A stretch of DNA of 23,055 nt from an uncultured Flavobacterium sp. (GCF_937876455.1 NZ_CALFIG010000227.1:1-23055), one strand, 5' to 3'. Shown: positions 7,124 to 14,488, numbered from the stretch's first letter. Program-made: numbers and translations. Notes: a model not told the origin generated them from the sequence alone.

Positions 7124-9022
7124 TTAATACGCTCTTGCGTCGTTTCCTTCATAAAAATTAATAAAGGCAGTGTTTACCACTCTATTTCCGCCTGGTGTAG
7201 GATAATCTCCTGTAAAATACCAATCACCTAGGTTTTTTGGACACGCTTTATGTAAATCTTCAACTTTTTGAAAAATGATTTTAATTTTTGCTTTTATATC
7301 TTGAGATGTAAGCATTTCTGCCATTTTATCTGAAATTTGTTCGTCAGTGAACGGTGCATAAATTTCTTTTACATAGTTTACAATTTCGGTGTCTTTTAGC
7401 CCTTGTTGTGCCTTTGCTTTTTTATACACTTCATCTACAATATGATATTGATTAGTATCTATTAAAAGCGCTAATGTAGCTCTAAAAGCAATAAACCCTT
7501 CTAAAGTACTCATGTCAATGCCATAACAATCGGGATACCTAATTTGAGGTGCCGAAGAAACAATCACTATTTTTTTTGGGTGTAAGCGATCTAATATTTT
7601 GATAATGCTTTTCTTTAAGGTAGTTCCTCTAACAATGCTGTCGTCTATAATAACTAAATTATCTGTGGGCTTTACCACTCCGTAGGTTACATCATACACA
7701 TGCGAAACCAAATCGTCTCTGCTGCTGTCTTCAGTGATAAATGTGCGTAATTTTACATCCTTAATGGCGATTTTTTCTGTACGTACTTTTTCACCTAAAA
7801 TAGCATTTAAACCTGCTTCATCTAAGGTGTTTCTTCGTTCAATAATGTTTTTTACTTTCTGCTCATCTAAAAACTTTTGAGCCGCTTCTGCCATACCATA
7901 AAAAGAAGTTTCGGCAGTATTTGGAATATAGGAAAATACCGAATTTAAAATATCATTATTTATTTCTTTTAATACACTTGGGAAAACGTATTTGCCTAAT
8001 AATTTTCGCTCTTGATAAATTTCTGCATCGCTTCCTCTAGAAAAATAAATACGTTCAAATGAACACGCTTTTTTCACTCCCGATTCTCTAATTGTTTCAA
8101 AAGAAACCGTTCCATTTTTCTTTACAATAATGGCATCCCCTGCTTCTAATTCTTCCACTTTTTCAAAAGGCACATTAAACACCGTTTGAATAACGGGTCG
8201 CTCAGATGCTACAACCACAATCTCGTCATCATGATAATAATATGCTGGACGAATCCCTGCTGGATCTCTTACTACAAAAGCATCTCCATGACCTAGTAAC
8301 CCAGCCATTGCATACCCGCCATCCCAGTTTTTAGAAGCTCTTTTTAGGATTCGAGCAATATTTAATCGTTCAGCTATTACTGGAGAAGCCTCTTGTTTTG
8401 TAAGTCCTTCGTTTTTACAATCTAGATATAAATTGGTTACCTCATCATCTAAAAAATGACCTATTTTTTCCATAACAGTAACTGTATCTGCCATTTCTTT
8501 AGGGTGTTGTCCCACCTCAACTAAATCTTGAAACAGTTCTTTAACATTTGTCATGTTAAAATTTCCAGCCACAATCAAATTTCTGTGCATCCAATTGTTT
8601 TGACGTAAAAAAGGATGTACACTTTCAATACTGTTTTTACCAAAAGTACCATACCTTACATGACCTAAAAAAAGCTCTCCCACATAAGGAATATTTGCTT
8701 TTTGCAACGCTACATTATCTTGATAAGTAGGATTATTTATTAATTCCTCATTGATGCGTTGGTTAATTTGGTCAAAAACATCTTGAATAGGTTGGGACTG
8801 ATTAGAACGAATGCGACTTATGTATCGTTCTCCCGGTTCTACATCAAGTTTTATACTTGCAAAACCTGCGCCATCTTGACCTCTATTGTGTTGTTTCTCC
8901 ATGAGGAGATACATTTTTTGGATGCCATAAAAAGCCGTACCATATTTTTGTTTGTAATACTCTAATGGTTTTAGTAATCGAAGTAAAGCAATTCCACATT
9001 CGTGTTTAATAGCGTCGCTCAT
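7124..9022 (-). CDS. purF: PurF-type amidophosphoribosyltransferase, long Bacteroidota form
   Basis: This 632-residue protein combines an N-terminal-nucleophile glutamine amidotransferase domain with a phosphoribosyltransferase domain, the arrangement of the first enzyme of de novo purine synthesis. The nucleophile would be Cys9, preceded by the short propeptide MSDAIKHE. Further glutaminase motifs are HNRGQDGAG (45-53), GHVRYGTFGK (120-129), GNFNMTN (153-159) and VRDPAGIRPA (251-260). FERIYFSRGSD (322-332) marks the junction, and the PRPP loop VIIDDSIVRGTT is at 457-468. The protein is about 130 residues longer than usual PurF, with additions around residues 60-115, in the linker and at the C-terminus. 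The Cys pattern of Fe-S-containing PurF enzymes is not evident. It could be a paralogue beside a standard purF elsewhere in the genome, so the gene symbol is tentative. The neighbouring PfkB gene has its own terminator, so this gene should be transcribed separately. Confidence 0.85.
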   Translation of the reverse strand: MSDAIKHECGIALLRLLKPLEYYKQKYGTAFYGIQKMYLLMEKQHNRGQDGAGFASIKLDVEPGERYISRIRSNQSQPIQDVFDQINQRINEELINNPTYQDNVALQKANIPYVGELFLGHVRYGTFGKNSIESVHPFLRQNNWMHRNLIVAGNFNMTNVKELFQDLVEVGQHPKEMADTVTVMEKIGHFLDDEVTNLYLDCKNEGLTKQEASPVIAERLNIARILKRASKNWDGGYAMAGLLGHGDAFVVRDPAGIRPAYYYHDDEIVVVASERPVIQTVFNVPFEKVEELEAGDAIIVKKNGTVSFETIRESGVKKACSFERIYFSRGSDAEIYQERKLLGKYVFPSVLKEINNDILNSVFSYIPNTAETSFYGMAEAAQKFLDEQKVKNIIERRNTLDEAGLNAILGEKVRTEKIAIKDVKLRTFITEDSSRDDLVSHVYDVTYGVVKPTDNLVIIDDSIVRGTTLKKSIIKILDRLHPKKIVIVSSAPQIRYPDCYGIDMSTLEGFIAFRATLALLIDTNQYHIVDEVYKKAKAQQGLKDTEIVNYVKEIYAPFTDEQISDKMAEMLTSQDIKAKIKIIFQKVEDLHKACPKNLGDWYFTGDYPTPGGNRVVNTAFINFYEGNDARAY

Positions 9023-9086
9023 TGTTGTTGTGTTTAATTTGAATTTGGGTCAAATTTGGTTTAGTTGTTGTAGTTATTTCTTTGTG

Positions 9087-9094
9087 TAAAGGTA
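9087..9094 (-). promoter_or_regulatory. Possible -7 promoter box of the purF-like gene
   Basis: On the minus strand TACCTTTA matches TAnnTTTG except for the last base. It lies just after the kinase terminator and about 64 nt before the start codon at 9022. No -33 box was found. It is listed because the terminator implies that a promoter is needed here. Confidence 0.3.
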
Positions 9095-9095
9095 T

Positions 9096-9119
9096 AAAAA
9101 AGCCCCGAAAAATCGGGGC
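9096..9119 (-). terminator. Rho-independent terminator of the PfkB-family gene
   Basis: On the minus strand GCCCCGA and TCGGGGC (plus-strand coordinates 9113-9119 and 9102-9108) form a 7-bp G+C-rich stem with a 4-nt loop and six T residues after it. It starts 8 nt past the stop codon of the kinase gene. Confidence 0.92.
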
Positions 9120-9127
9120 ATATTTTT

Positions 9128-10054
9128 CTATTCTAATTCTATTTCGAATTGCGTTAATGATTTAAATTGTTGTAATCTGCTCAACACTTCTTCTTTTTGC
9201 AAACGTTCCATTCTTTCGGTTCCAAATTTTTCTACACAAAAAGATGCTAAATTAGATCCATAAATAATGGCATTTTTCATATTTGAGAAAGAAATGTCTC
9301 CCGTTTGAGCGATATACCCTGAAAAACCGCCTGCAAAAGTATCGCCCGCACCTGTTGGGTCAAAAACCTCTTCTAAAGGTAACGCTGGCGCAAAAAACAC
9401 TTCGTTATTATGGAACAATAAAGCACCGTGTTCTCCTTTTTTAATCACCACATATTTAGGGCCCATGGTATGAATTTTTGCAGCTGCTTTTACTAATGAA
9501 TATTCACCCGATAATTGTCGCGCTTCTTCATCATTAATTGTAATTACATCGACACGTTTCATTACGTCAAGTAATTCGGGTAACGCACAATCCATCCAAA
9601 AATTCATTGTGTCTAACACTACTAACTTAGGTTTTTGTGCCATTTGATTCAACACGCTTGATTGTACCAAAGGGTGTAAATTGCCCAACATAACTATTTC
9701 GGCATCTTTATAAGCTTGTGGAACTACTGGATTAAAATCGGCTAACACATTTAATTCTGTAGCAAGTGTATCACGAGAATTCATATCATTATGGTAGCGT
9801 CCGCTCCAAAAAAACGTTTTCCCGCCTTTAACCACTTCTATGCCTTCTATATTGATATTTTTTTGTTGTAATAAATCTAAATATTCTTGTGGAAAATCTT
9901 CTCCTACCACAGATACAATCGCAGAATCTACATTAAAAAATGAGGCAGAAAGCCCTATAAATGTTCCTGCGCCTCCTAATATTTTATCTGTTTTTCCAAA
10001 AGGGGTTTCAATAGCATCGAATGCTACTGTTCCAACAATCAATAATTTGCTCAT
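9128..10054 (-). CDS. PfkB/ribokinase-family carbohydrate kinase
   Basis: This 308-residue cytoplasmic kinase belongs to the ribokinase fold family, which phosphorylates sugars or nucleosides with ATP. The N-terminal substrate-side Gly-Gly is at 27-28 (KILGGAGTF). The second PfkB signature is DPTGAGDTFAGGF at 232-244, with Asp238 as the catalytic base and GAGD forming the anion hole. The adenine-site region TINDEEARQLSG (172-183) has the expected Asn-x-x-Glu pattern. The substrate cannot be named from sequence. It lies directly upstream of the PurF-like gene in transcription order, so a nucleoside or ribose-type substrate is possible, but an intrinsic terminator separates the two. It has its own well-formed promoter. 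Confidence 0.9.
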   Translation of the reverse strand: MSKLLIVGTVAFDAIETPFGKTDKILGGAGTFIGLSASFFNVDSAIVSVVGEDFPQEYLDLLQQKNINIEGIEVVKGGKTFFWSGRYHNDMNSRDTLATELNVLADFNPVVPQAYKDAEIVMLGNLHPLVQSSVLNQMAQKPKLVVLDTMNFWMDCALPELLDVMKRVDVITINDEEARQLSGEYSLVKAAAKIHTMGPKYVVIKKGEHGALLFHNNEVFFAPALPLEEVFDPTGAGDTFAGGFSGYIAQTGDISFSNMKNAIIYGSNLASFCVEKFGTERMERLQKEEVLSRLQQFKSLTQFEIELE

Positions 10055-10077
10055 TTAGTTTAATTTGAAATAAGCGA

Positions 10078-10108
10078 CAAAGATACATTTTAGGCCGTAA
10101 AGTTCAAA
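10078..10108 (-). promoter_or_regulatory. Bacteroidota-type promoter of the PfkB-family gene
   Basis: On the minus strand TTTG (10108-10105) is followed after 19 nt by TATCTTTG (10085-10078), an exact match to TAnnTTTG. The box ends 23 nt before the ATG at 10054. This is one of the two best-formed promoters in the window. Confidence 0.8.
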
Positions 10109-10142
10109 ATGGATTTACAAGGAAGTTAAAAAGAAAGTTGTT

Positions 10143-10601
10143 TTATTTTTTGTACTCTTTCTTAATTCTGTCAAGGTCTCTTTTTGTGTCTTGCTCTTTT
10201 AGCGATTCTCTTTTATCATAATTTTTCTTCCCTCTACAAAGTGCAATGTCTAATTTTGCCAACCCTTTTTCATTAGTAAATAAACGCAACGGTATAATTG
10301 CCAATCCTTTATTTTGAATGCTTTTATTTAAACTTTTAAGCTCTTTTTTATTTAATAAAAGTTTGCGCTCACTTTTCGTTTTATGATTATAATGTGTGCC
10401 AAAAGCATATTCTTCAATATGTGAGTTAATCACAAACAATTCCATTCCATGAAACTCGCAAAAACTTTCTGCAATACCCGCCTTACCTAAACGTATCGAT
10501 TTAATTTCGGTACCTGTTAATACAATTCCAGCCGAATAGGTTTCGAGAATTTCGTAATCAAATTTAGCCCGCTTATTAAGTATGTTTACTGTTTTTTGCA
10601 T
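10143..10601 (-). CDS. smpB: SsrA-binding protein SmpB
   Basis: This 152-residue protein binds tmRNA and is needed for trans-translation, the rescue of stalled ribosomes. The typical pattern is present: NILNKRAKFDYEI at 6-18, SAGIVLTGTEIKSIR near 24-38, and ESFCEF near 45. The basic C-terminal tail (KRDLDRIKKEYKK) inserts in the decoding centre and mimics mRNA. Length is normal. The start at 10601 fits family N-termini well. A promoter box lies only 5 nt before this ATG, which implies a leaderless or nearly leaderless mRNA. rnhA ends 51 nt upstream with no terminator seen, so read-through from purN-rnhA is also possible. Confidence 0.96.
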   Translation of the reverse strand: MQKTVNILNKRAKFDYEILETYSAGIVLTGTEIKSIRLGKAGIAESFCEFHGMELFVINSHIEEYAFGTHYNHKTKSERKLLLNKKELKSLNKSIQNKGLAIIPLRLFTNEKGLAKLDIALCRGKKNYDKRESLKEQDTKRDLDRIKKEYKK

Positions 10602-10606
10602 TGAGG

Positions 10607-10639
10607 CAAAGGTATGAACAAAATTAGGAAGATTGCAAA
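10607..10639 (-). promoter_or_regulatory. Bacteroidota-type promoter immediately before smpB
   Basis: On the minus strand TTTG (10639-10636) is followed after 21 nt by TACCTTTG (10614-10607), an exact -7 box. Only five bases (CCTCA) separate the box from the smpB ATG, so transcription would start at or next to the start codon. Confidence 0.75.
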
Positions 10640-10652
10640 TGAAGAAAATTAG

Positions 10653-11132
10653 TTATAGCAATTTTTCTTCTTCTCTTTCATAAAATGTGTCGACCGCTAA
10701 TTTTTCTTGTTGCGATGCCATGACGGCCAATTGGTCACAACGCTCGTTTTGAGGATGATTATTGTGCCCTTTAATCCATTGGAACTTAACGTGGTGTTTA
10801 CGATATGTTTTGAGAAAACGCATCCATAAATCTGAATTTTTTTTGCCTGCAAAATATTTTTTTTCCCAAGAAAAAACCCATCCTTTTTCTACCGCATCAA
10901 CTACATATTTAGAATCAGAAACAACCAAAACCTGTGTATTAGGTTTTCTTAATTTTTCTAAACCAACGATTACGGCTAACAATTCCATTCTGTTATTTGT
11001 GGTGCGTCTAAATCCTTCATAATACTCTTTTTTATAAGATGAACCTGCTAGCTCTAACAAAACTCCATAACCTCCAGGCCCAGGATTTCCCTTTGCGGCG
11101 CCGTCTGTATATAAATAAACTTGGTTTTGCAT
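10653..11132 (-). CDS. rnhA: Ribonuclease HI
   Basis: This 159-residue enzyme cleaves the RNA strand of RNA-DNA hybrids. The catalytic carboxylates are all present: Asp10 (YTDGAAKGNPGPGG), Glu50 (NNRMELLAV), Asp73 (VSDSKYVVDA) and Asp133 (ERCDQLA), with His123 in IKGHNNHP. The KGW and WEKKYFAGKKNSDLW segment corresponds to the basic protrusion used for substrate handling. Length is typical of E. coli-type RNase HI. It starts 17 nt after the purN stop codon, and no promoter or terminator was seen between them, so purN and rnhA are probably co-transcribed. Confidence 0.96.
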   Translation of the reverse strand: MQNQVYLYTDGAAKGNPGPGGYGVLLELAGSSYKKEYYEGFRRTTNNRMELLAVIVGLEKLRKPNTQVLVVSDSKYVVDAVEKGWVFSWEKKYFAGKKNSDLWMRFLKTYRKHHVKFQWIKGHNNHPQNERCDQLAVMASQQEKLAVDTFYEREEEKLL

Positions 11133-11149
11133 GGTTTAGGTTGTGTCAA

Positions 11150-11716
11150 TTACTTTTTACTCAATAGGTCTTGTATTACAAGCGGAAAAGACTTCATTTC
11201 CAATTCATGTACTTTTTGAGCAATTTCTTCTGCAGAAGTACAATTCTCAATGGTTACGTTGGCCTGAAATATAAATTCGCCTTCATCAAAATGTTCGTTC
11301 ACATAATGAATTGTAATTCCTGTTTCTTTTTCTTTATTTGCTAAAACTGCCTGATGAACATGCATGCCATACATGCCTTTTCCTCCATAATTTGGCAACA
11401 ATGCTGGATGAATATTAATCACTTTATTTGGAAATTGTGCAATAATATGTGCAGGAAATTTCCACAAAAACCCAGCTAACACAATTAAATCAGGTTGAAT
11501 TTCAAGTAATTTAGTTAAAACGACATCAAAATTTAAATCCGCTTTTGAAAATACACTAGTAGGCACGTCAAATTTTGACGCTCTTTCTAGTACTTTAGCT
11601 TGCTCATTATTAGAAAAAACAGCAACTACTTTAACTTCAACAGTCTGACTGAAATAATTCATGATGTTTTCGGCATTCGTTCCATTTCCAGATGCAAAAA
11701 GTACGATTTTTTTCAT
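11150..11716 (-). CDS. purN: Phosphoribosylglycinamide formyltransferase (GAR transformylase)
   Basis: This 188-residue enzyme transfers a formyl group from 10-formyltetrahydrofolate to GAR, the third step of de novo purine synthesis. The phosphate-binding loop is ASGNGTNAENI at 8-18. The catalytic triad Asn101, His103 (NIHPALLPNYGG) and Asp144 (HFDEGEFI) is intact and spaced as in E. coli PurN. Length is slightly short but complete. It heads a probable purN-rnhA unit. It shares the purine pathway with the PurF-like gene about 2 kb away, but other genes separate them. Its promoter is not clear; the nearest -7-like sequences are imperfect copies inside a 9-bp tandem repeat at 11750-11775. Confidence 0.95.
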   Translation of the reverse strand: MKKIVLFASGNGTNAENIMNYFSQTVEVKVVAVFSNNEQAKVLERASKFDVPTSVFSKADLNFDVVLTKLLEIQPDLIVLAGFLWKFPAHIIAQFPNKVINIHPALLPNYGGKGMYGMHVHQAVLANKEKETGITIHYVNEHFDEGEFIFQANVTIENCTSAEEIAQKVHELEMKSFPLVIQDLLSKK

Positions 11717-11749
11717 TTTTTTTGTGCTTTTTTTCTAATTAGTAGCTTT

Positions 11750-11775
11750 GAAAATTTAGAAAATTTAGAAAATTA
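11750..11775. repeat. Short tandem repeat in the purN/acpP intergenic region
   Basis: The unit GAAAATTTA occurs at 11750-11758 and 11759-11767, then a shortened copy GAAAATTA at 11768-11775. On the minus strand each full unit reads TAAATTTTC, close to the -7 consensus. The copies lie 34-59 nt upstream of purN. Confidence 0.7.
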
Positions 11776-11896
11776 TCCTGTTTTTCATTACGCAAAAGAA
11801 AAAAAATTAATTTAAAAATAGGCCGAAAAACAAGAAAATTTAAGGCGTTGTCACTTTTTTTTATAAATTCATTTAGAGATTTACGTCTAAAAAATG

Positions 11897-11925
11897 TTGT
11901 ATTAAAATAAAGTTTTTTATTTTTG
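11897..11925 (+). promoter_or_regulatory. Probable promoter of acpP
   Basis: TTG (11897-11899) is followed after 18 nt by TATTTTTG (11918-11925), an exact TAnnTTTG match. The box ends 30 nt before the acpP ATG. The rest of the 239-nt purN/acpP gap is A+T-rich, with no other gene seen. Confidence 0.65.
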
Positions 11926-11955
11926 CCAACAAATTAAAACTAAAATTACAAGATT

Positions 11956-12192
11956 ATGTCAGACATTGCATCAAGAGTAAAAGCGATTATCGTGGACAAA
12001 TTAGGTGTTGACGAAAACGAAGTTGTAGCAGAAGCAAGCTTCACTAACGATTTAGGTGCTGATTCATTAGACACTGTGGAACTTATCATGGAATTCGAAA
12101 AAGAATTTGATATTCAAATTCCAGACGATCAAGCTGAAAACATTTCTACTGTAGGTCAAGCAATTTCTTACATCGAAGAAGCTAAGAAATAA
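11956..12192 (+). CDS. acpP: Acyl carrier protein
   Basis: This 78-residue acidic protein carries the growing acyl chain in type II fatty-acid synthesis. Ser37 in GADSLDTVELIM is the site of 4'-phosphopantetheine attachment. The helix II recognition region (SLDTVELIMEFEKEF) and overall length match the family. It is followed by fabF, the usual partner, but two hairpins separate the genes. acpP is therefore probably made largely as its own short, abundant mRNA. Confidence 0.98.
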   Translation: MSDIASRVKAIIVDKLGVDENEVVAEASFTNDLGADSLDTVELIMEFEKEFDIQIPDDQAENISTVGQAISYIEEAKK

Positions 12193-12201
12193 TAACACAA
12201 T

Positions 12202-12245
12202 CATCCGTGAGAATCTTTCTCATGGATGTTGTTATTTTGTTTCTG
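12202..12245 (+). terminator. Stem-loop and T-rich tail after acpP, probable terminator
   Basis: CATCC (12202-12206) with TGAGAA (12208-12213) pairs with TTCTCA (12217-12222) and GGATG (12224-12228), giving about 11 bp plus a G-U pair and a 3-nt loop. A T-rich but interrupted stretch (TTGTTATTTTG) follows. It begins 9 nt after the acpP stop. It may end the acpP transcript or protect its 3' end. Confidence 0.7.
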
Positions 12246-12264
12246 TTTTTAAAAATCTTTTTTA

Positions 12265-12272
12265 TAGATTTG
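12265..12272 (+). promoter_or_regulatory. Putative -7 promoter box of fabF-rnc
   Basis: TAGATTTG is an exact TAnnTTTG match located between the two hairpins of the acpP-fabF gap. Transcription from here would give a leader of about 110 nt before fabF. A TTTG lies 25 nt upstream, longer than the usual spacing. Confidence 0.5.
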
Positions 12273-12282
12273 TAAAAACAAT

Positions 12283-12370
12283 TGATTGTATTACAATCAT
12301 ATTAAATAAGACATTATGTAATACCCATTGTTTCTTTTAACTATTCTTAAAAGCACTATGGGTTTTTTTT
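12283..12370 (+). promoter_or_regulatory. Structured leader of fabF with a terminator-like hairpin (possible attenuator)
   Basis: A first hairpin pairs TGATTGT (12283-12289) with ACAATCA (12293-12299). A second, terminator-like hairpin pairs ACCCAT (12323-12328) with ATGGGT (12358-12363), has an inner stem CTTTTAA (12334-12340) / TTAAAAG (12347-12353), and runs into eight T residues. GTATTAC (12288-12294) is also perfectly complementary to GTAATAC (12318-12324). This third pairing would break the first hairpin and cover the base of the terminator arm. The second hairpin may simply be a terminator for acpP read-through. The competing pairing is what suggests regulation. Confidence 0.5.
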
Positions 12371-12391
12371 ATATAACTTAAAACTTTTTTT

Positions 12392-13645
12392 ATGCAGTTA
12401 AAACGTGTAGTAGTAACAGGACTTGGAGCATTAACTCCTATTGGCAATAACATTGAGGAGTATTGGCAAGGTTTAATTAGCGGAAAAAGTGGCGCTGCGC
12501 CAATAACATATTATGATACTGAAAAGCATAAAACTAAATTTGCTTGTGAGGTAAAAAACTTTAATATCGAAGAATATATCGATAGAAAAGAAGCTAGACG
12601 ATTAGATAAATTTGCACAATATGCTATTGTTGCTAGTGATGAAGCAATAAAAGATTCTAATTTAGATTTAGAAAAAATCAATAAATACAAAGTTGGTGTT
12701 ATTTGGGGCGCTGGTATTGGCGGTTTAGAAACTTTTCAAGACGAAGTACTTTATTATGCAAAAGGAGATGGAACACCAAAATTTAACCCTTTCTTTATTC
12801 CAAAAATGATTGCTGATATTGCACCTGCTCATATCTCTATGAGAAATGGGTTTATGGGTCCAAACTATACTACAGTTTCAGCCTGTGCTTCTTCAGCAAA
12901 CGCCTTAATAGATGCGTTTAATTACATTCGTTTAGGCATGTGTGATGTTGTAGTTTCTGGAGGATCAGAAGCGGCTGTTACTATTGCTGGAATGGGTGGT
13001 TTTAACTCAATGCATGCGTTGTCAACAAGAAACGAATCTCCTGAATCTGCTTCAAGACCTTTTGATGCGACGAGAGACGGATTTGTTTTAGGCGAAGGCG
13101 CAGGAGCTCTTGTACTTGAAGAATACGAACATGCAAAAGCACGTGGCGCAAAAATATATTGTGAGATTGGCGGAGGCGGAATGTCGTCTGACGCGTATCA
13201 TTTAACAGCACCACATCCTGAAGGAATAGGTGTTATTGCTGTAATGAAAAATTGTTTAGACGATGCAGGCATGAAGCCAGAAGATATTGATCATATAAAT
13301 ACACACGGAACTTCTACGCCTCTAGGAGATGTAGCCGAACTAAAAGCAATTAGTGCCGTTTTTGGTACTCATGCAAAAAACATCAATATCAATTCTACAA
13401 AATCCATGACAGGTCACTTGCTAGGTGCAGCAGGAGCTATTGAATCTATTGCATCTATTTTAGCCATGAAACACGGAATTATTCCTCCAACTATTAATCA
13501 TACAACAGTTGATGAAAACATAGACCCTTCGTTAAATTTAACTTTAAATGTTGCTCAAAAACGCGATATTAAAGTGGCTATGAGCAATACGTTTGGATTT
13601 GGCGGGCATAATGCATGTGTATTGTTCAAAAAATTAGAAGAATAA
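12392..13645 (+). CDS. fabF: 3-oxoacyl-[acyl-carrier-protein] synthase II
   Basis: This 417-residue condensing enzyme elongates acyl-ACP with malonyl-ACP. The Cys-His-His triad is complete: Cys165 (VSACASSANAL), His305 (NTHGTSTPLGD) and His342 (KSMTGHLLGAAG). Lys337 and the C-terminal GFGGHNA loop are also present. Length is normal for FabF. The gene follows acpP after a 199-nt structured gap and precedes rnc by only 3 nt, so fabF and rnc form an operon. KAS I (FabB) has a similar fold, but the length and motif set fit FabF. Confidence 0.97.
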   Translation: MQLKRVVVTGLGALTPIGNNIEEYWQGLISGKSGAAPITYYDTEKHKTKFACEVKNFNIEEYIDRKEARRLDKFAQYAIVASDEAIKDSNLDLEKINKYKVGVIWGAGIGGLETFQDEVLYYAKGDGTPKFNPFFIPKMIADIAPAHISMRNGFMGPNYTTVSACASSANALIDAFNYIRLGMCDVVVSGGSEAAVTIAGMGGFNSMHALSTRNESPESASRPFDATRDGFVLGEGAGALVLEEYEHAKARGAKIYCEIGGGGMSSDAYHLTAPHPEGIGVIAVMKNCLDDAGMKPEDIDHINTHGTSTPLGDVAELKAISAVFGTHAKNININSTKSMTGHLLGAAGAIESIASILAMKHGIIPPTINHTTVDENIDPSLNLTLNVAQKRDIKVAMSNTFGFGGHNACVLFKKLEE

Positions 13646-13648
13646 TAC

Positions 13649-14401
13649 ATGCGTAAAATCATCAAAAAAATATTTAAAAAATCCCCTTCTTCTAATCAAG
13701 ACGGGGTTTTTTTTGATAAAATTAGTGCTATTCTTGGGTTTACTCCTCTAAACTTAAACTATTATGAACAAGCATTTACACATAGATCTACAAATAAAAC
13801 AGATGCACAAGGAAACCAAATTAACTATGAACGTTTAGAGTTTTTAGGCGATGCCATGCTAGGGAGTGTTATTGCAGCCCACTTGTACAAAGAAGTACCT
13901 ACAGGAGACGAAGGGTATTTAACAAAAATGCGATCTAAAATAGTAAGTAGAGAACATTTAAATGAATTGGGCAGAGACTTTAATTTAATTCAATTTGTAG
14001 AAAGCAAAGTAAGTCCACAACATTTTGGCGAAAACATACATGGTAATATTTTTGAGGCATTTATTGGAGCCATATTTTTAGATAGAGGATATGGGTATTG
14101 CGAACAATTTATTGCACAAAAAATTATTAAACGATATGTTGATATTTCAAAATTAGAAGGTAAAGTAATTAGCTATAAAAGCTTAATTATTGAATGGTGT
14201 CAGAAAGAAAAAATAACCTTCCGATATGACATTTATGAAGACAATGGAAATGAAGTTGGAAAGTTTTTTGGGGTAAAATTATATTTTGACGAACAAGTTG
14301 TAGGCAAGGCCAGAGCAACATCCAAGAAAAAAGCCGAAGAAAAAGCATCACAAAGAGCTTACTTTGCCTTTCAAGAAAAAATTTCAAGAAAAAACAATTA
14401 A
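13649..14401 (+). CDS. rnc: Ribonuclease III
   Basis: This 250-residue endonuclease cleaves double-stranded RNA, for example in rRNA precursor processing. The signature ERLEFLGD is at 61-68 and supplies Glu61, Glu64 and Asp68. A C-terminal double-stranded RNA-binding domain spans about 175-240 (SYKSLIIEWCQK to the Ala/Lys-rich ATSKKKAEEKASQRAYFAF). In the second metal-ligand motif, where E. coli has Asp114-x-x-Glu117, this protein has Asn133-x-x-Glu136 (GNIFEAFIGAIFLDRG). The substitution may be common in this clade. The gene is 3 nt after fabF, an arrangement found in many bacteria. The N-terminal extension of about 20 basic residues is slightly long. Confidence 0.95.
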   Translation: MRKIIKKIFKKSPSSNQDGVFFDKISAILGFTPLNLNYYEQAFTHRSTNKTDAQGNQINYERLEFLGDAMLGSVIAAHLYKEVPTGDEGYLTKMRSKIVSREHLNELGRDFNLIQFVESKVSPQHFGENIHGNIFEAFIGAIFLDRGYGYCEQFIAQKIIKRYVDISKLEGKVISYKSLIIEWCQKEKITFRYDIYEDNGNEVGKFFGVKLYFDEQVVGKARATSKKKAEEKASQRAYFAFQEKISRKNN

Positions 14402-14480
14402 ATTTATTAACTAAAACGTTTGAATTTTGGTTTTTGCAATTTAGTCGTTAAATTTTTACATTTTTAAGATTTATATATTA

Positions 14481-14488
14481 TATCTTTA
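14481..14488 (+). promoter_or_regulatory. Possible -7 box of the IPExxxVDY-pyk operon
   Basis: TATCTTTA matches TAnnTTTG except for the last base and lies 16 nt before the ATG at 14505. No -33 box was identified in the 103-nt gap after rnc. Weak support. Confidence 0.35.

Noticed and set aside
11743..11750. Exact TAGCTTTG promoter box on the plus strand
   Set aside because: No gene begins within about 200 nt downstream except acpP, which has a better-placed box at 11918-11925.
11600..11815. A 71-codon open frame on the plus strand crossing the purN start and the intergenic region
   Set aside because: It overlaps purN antisense, has low-complexity composition (many Phe, Lys and Asn) and no recognisable domain. 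An exact TAGCTTTG box at 11743 lies inside it, not before it.
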